A stretch of DNA of 39,713 nucleotides. It comes from Helicobacteraceae bacterium (GTDB taxonomy: Bacteria; Campylobacterota; Campylobacteria; Campylobacterales; Sulfurimonadaceae). The translations under genes and the position numbers were made by a program. Of the stretch, positions 39,445 through 39,713 are shown in pieces. The DNA is taken from assembly GCA_027038835.1 (NCBI GenBank), contig JALWGC010000011.1, forward strand, positions 76,837 through 116,549. Reading direction: 5' to 3'. The notes under the pieces were generated by a model, which made no database searches, was not told where the DNA came from, and worked only from the letters and a program-made list of their open reading frames with translations. Within the stretch, counting starts at the first letter, position 1. Every line of letters starts with the position of its first letter.

Positions 39445-39713
39445 TGATCCGGCTACACTTATTAGGACACAGAAATGATAAAATTTCTGTAGAAAAATAA
39501 GAGAGGAAAAGAAGATGGCAGGATATGGAAGAAGATACACTCAAGAGTTCAAAGATTCAACAATCCAGTTGGCACTCAATAGTGAGAAATCGGCAATACA
39601 AATAGCTAAAGACTTAGGGATGAGTGAAAAAACACTCTATGGATGGTTACGAGATTATCGAAAAAAACATAATCTACCAAGCAGTGTAAATACAACTAAA
39701 AAATCAAACACAA
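39445..39713 (+). mobile_element. IS3-family insertion sequence, left end and OrfA start (continues past window)
   Basis: The element begins TGATCCGGCTACACTTATTA at 39445, a TG-starting terminal repeat of the IS3 kind with the typical TTATTAGGACA. It inserted into the IS30 remnant. The orfA gene follows after about 70 bases. Confidence 0.8.
39515..39713 (+). CDS. IS3-family transposase OrfA (helix-turn-helix protein), partial
   Basis: Sixty-six residues are visible before the window ends. GRRYTQEFKDSTIQLAL, then SAIQIAKDLGMSEKTLYGWL is the helix-turn-helix DNA-binding domain of IS3/IS911 OrfA, which binds the terminal repeats and is fused to OrfB by programmed frameshifting in complete elements. 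A ribosome site AGAGGAAAAG precedes the ATG. The OrfB integrase lies outside the window. Confidence 0.88.
   Translation, partial: MAGYGRRYTQEFKDSTIQLALNSEKSAIQIAKDLGMSEKTLYGWLRDYRKKHNLPSSVNTTKKSNT

Noticed and set aside
39344-39544. A minus-strand 66-codon frame across the IS30/IS3 junction
   Set aside because: It crosses the boundary of two unrelated elements and is out of frame with the IS30 transposase.

Overview
The window is chromosomal DNA of a Campylobacterota (epsilonproteobacterial) bacterium. It probably comes from the free-living, chemolithotroph-like branch (Sulfurimonas/Sulfurovum/Hydrogenimonas type), although species cannot be read from the sequence. The evidence is gene order: recN - GGDEF-like regulator - tatD - mltD - rlpA - hisB - kdsC - lptC - lptA - engB - (acetyltransferase) - (MreD-like) - mrdA matches, as I remember it, the Campylobacter jejuni Cj0642-Cj0652 cluster. 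flgA - ubiX - coaD - tmk and dapA - short-chain reductase are also typical of this phylum. Codon use is moderately AT-rich and uniform until the last kilobase.

Layout. (1) 1-2121: queC (cut by the window edge) leftward; then a Gln-rich YjfB-like small protein, ybeY and a Na+/Ca2+ exchanger rightward. (2) 2118-13785: one long leftward block, recN to mrdA, covering DNA repair, signalling, peptidoglycan turnover, LPS transport and Kdo synthesis, histidine synthesis, ribosome assembly and cell elongation. (3) 14063-14810: sir2 and a uracil/deoxyinosine glycosylase diverge from a 34-bp shared promoter. (4) 15339-23193: rightward housekeeping block: dapA, a FabL-type enoyl-ACP reductase, a Uma2/ankyrin pair, pgsA, rseP, yggS, flgA, ubiX, coaD, tmk and an ICMT-like methyltransferase. 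(5) 23190-24918 leftward: NifU-like scaffold, flavin reductase, TauE/SafE permease. (6) 25066-28072 rightward accessory island: an exported PEGA/WD40 protein and a second exported-protein gene broken by an IS630 remnant. (7) 28066-35488 leftward operon: HD protein, NosL-like, DsbD_2/UreH-type membrane protein, HDOD protein, polA, thiE-like, CPA2 antiporter. (8) 35597-38441: outer-membrane barrel candidate, DUF455 protein, metallo-beta-lactamase-fold hydrolase, methyltransferase. (9) 38494-39713: tRNA-Leu(CAA), followed by the edge of an integrated element: repeat-rich attachment region, frameshifted tyrosine integrase, IS30 remnant with a 69-bp tandem duplication, and the start of an IS3-family element.

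Most genes are tightly coupled by 4-base ATGA overlaps or by stop/start abutment, so transcription is in a few long operons. Several genes at the head of units have a good -10 box only 5-7 nt before the start codon and no Shine-Dalgarno sequence, which points to leaderless mRNAs. No complete new defence or biosynthetic system is visible. The most unusual items are the signal-peptide/transposase chimera, the nested mobile elements at tRNA-Leu, the Uma2/ankyrin pair, the divergent GGDEF-PilZ regulator and the exported WD40 protein.
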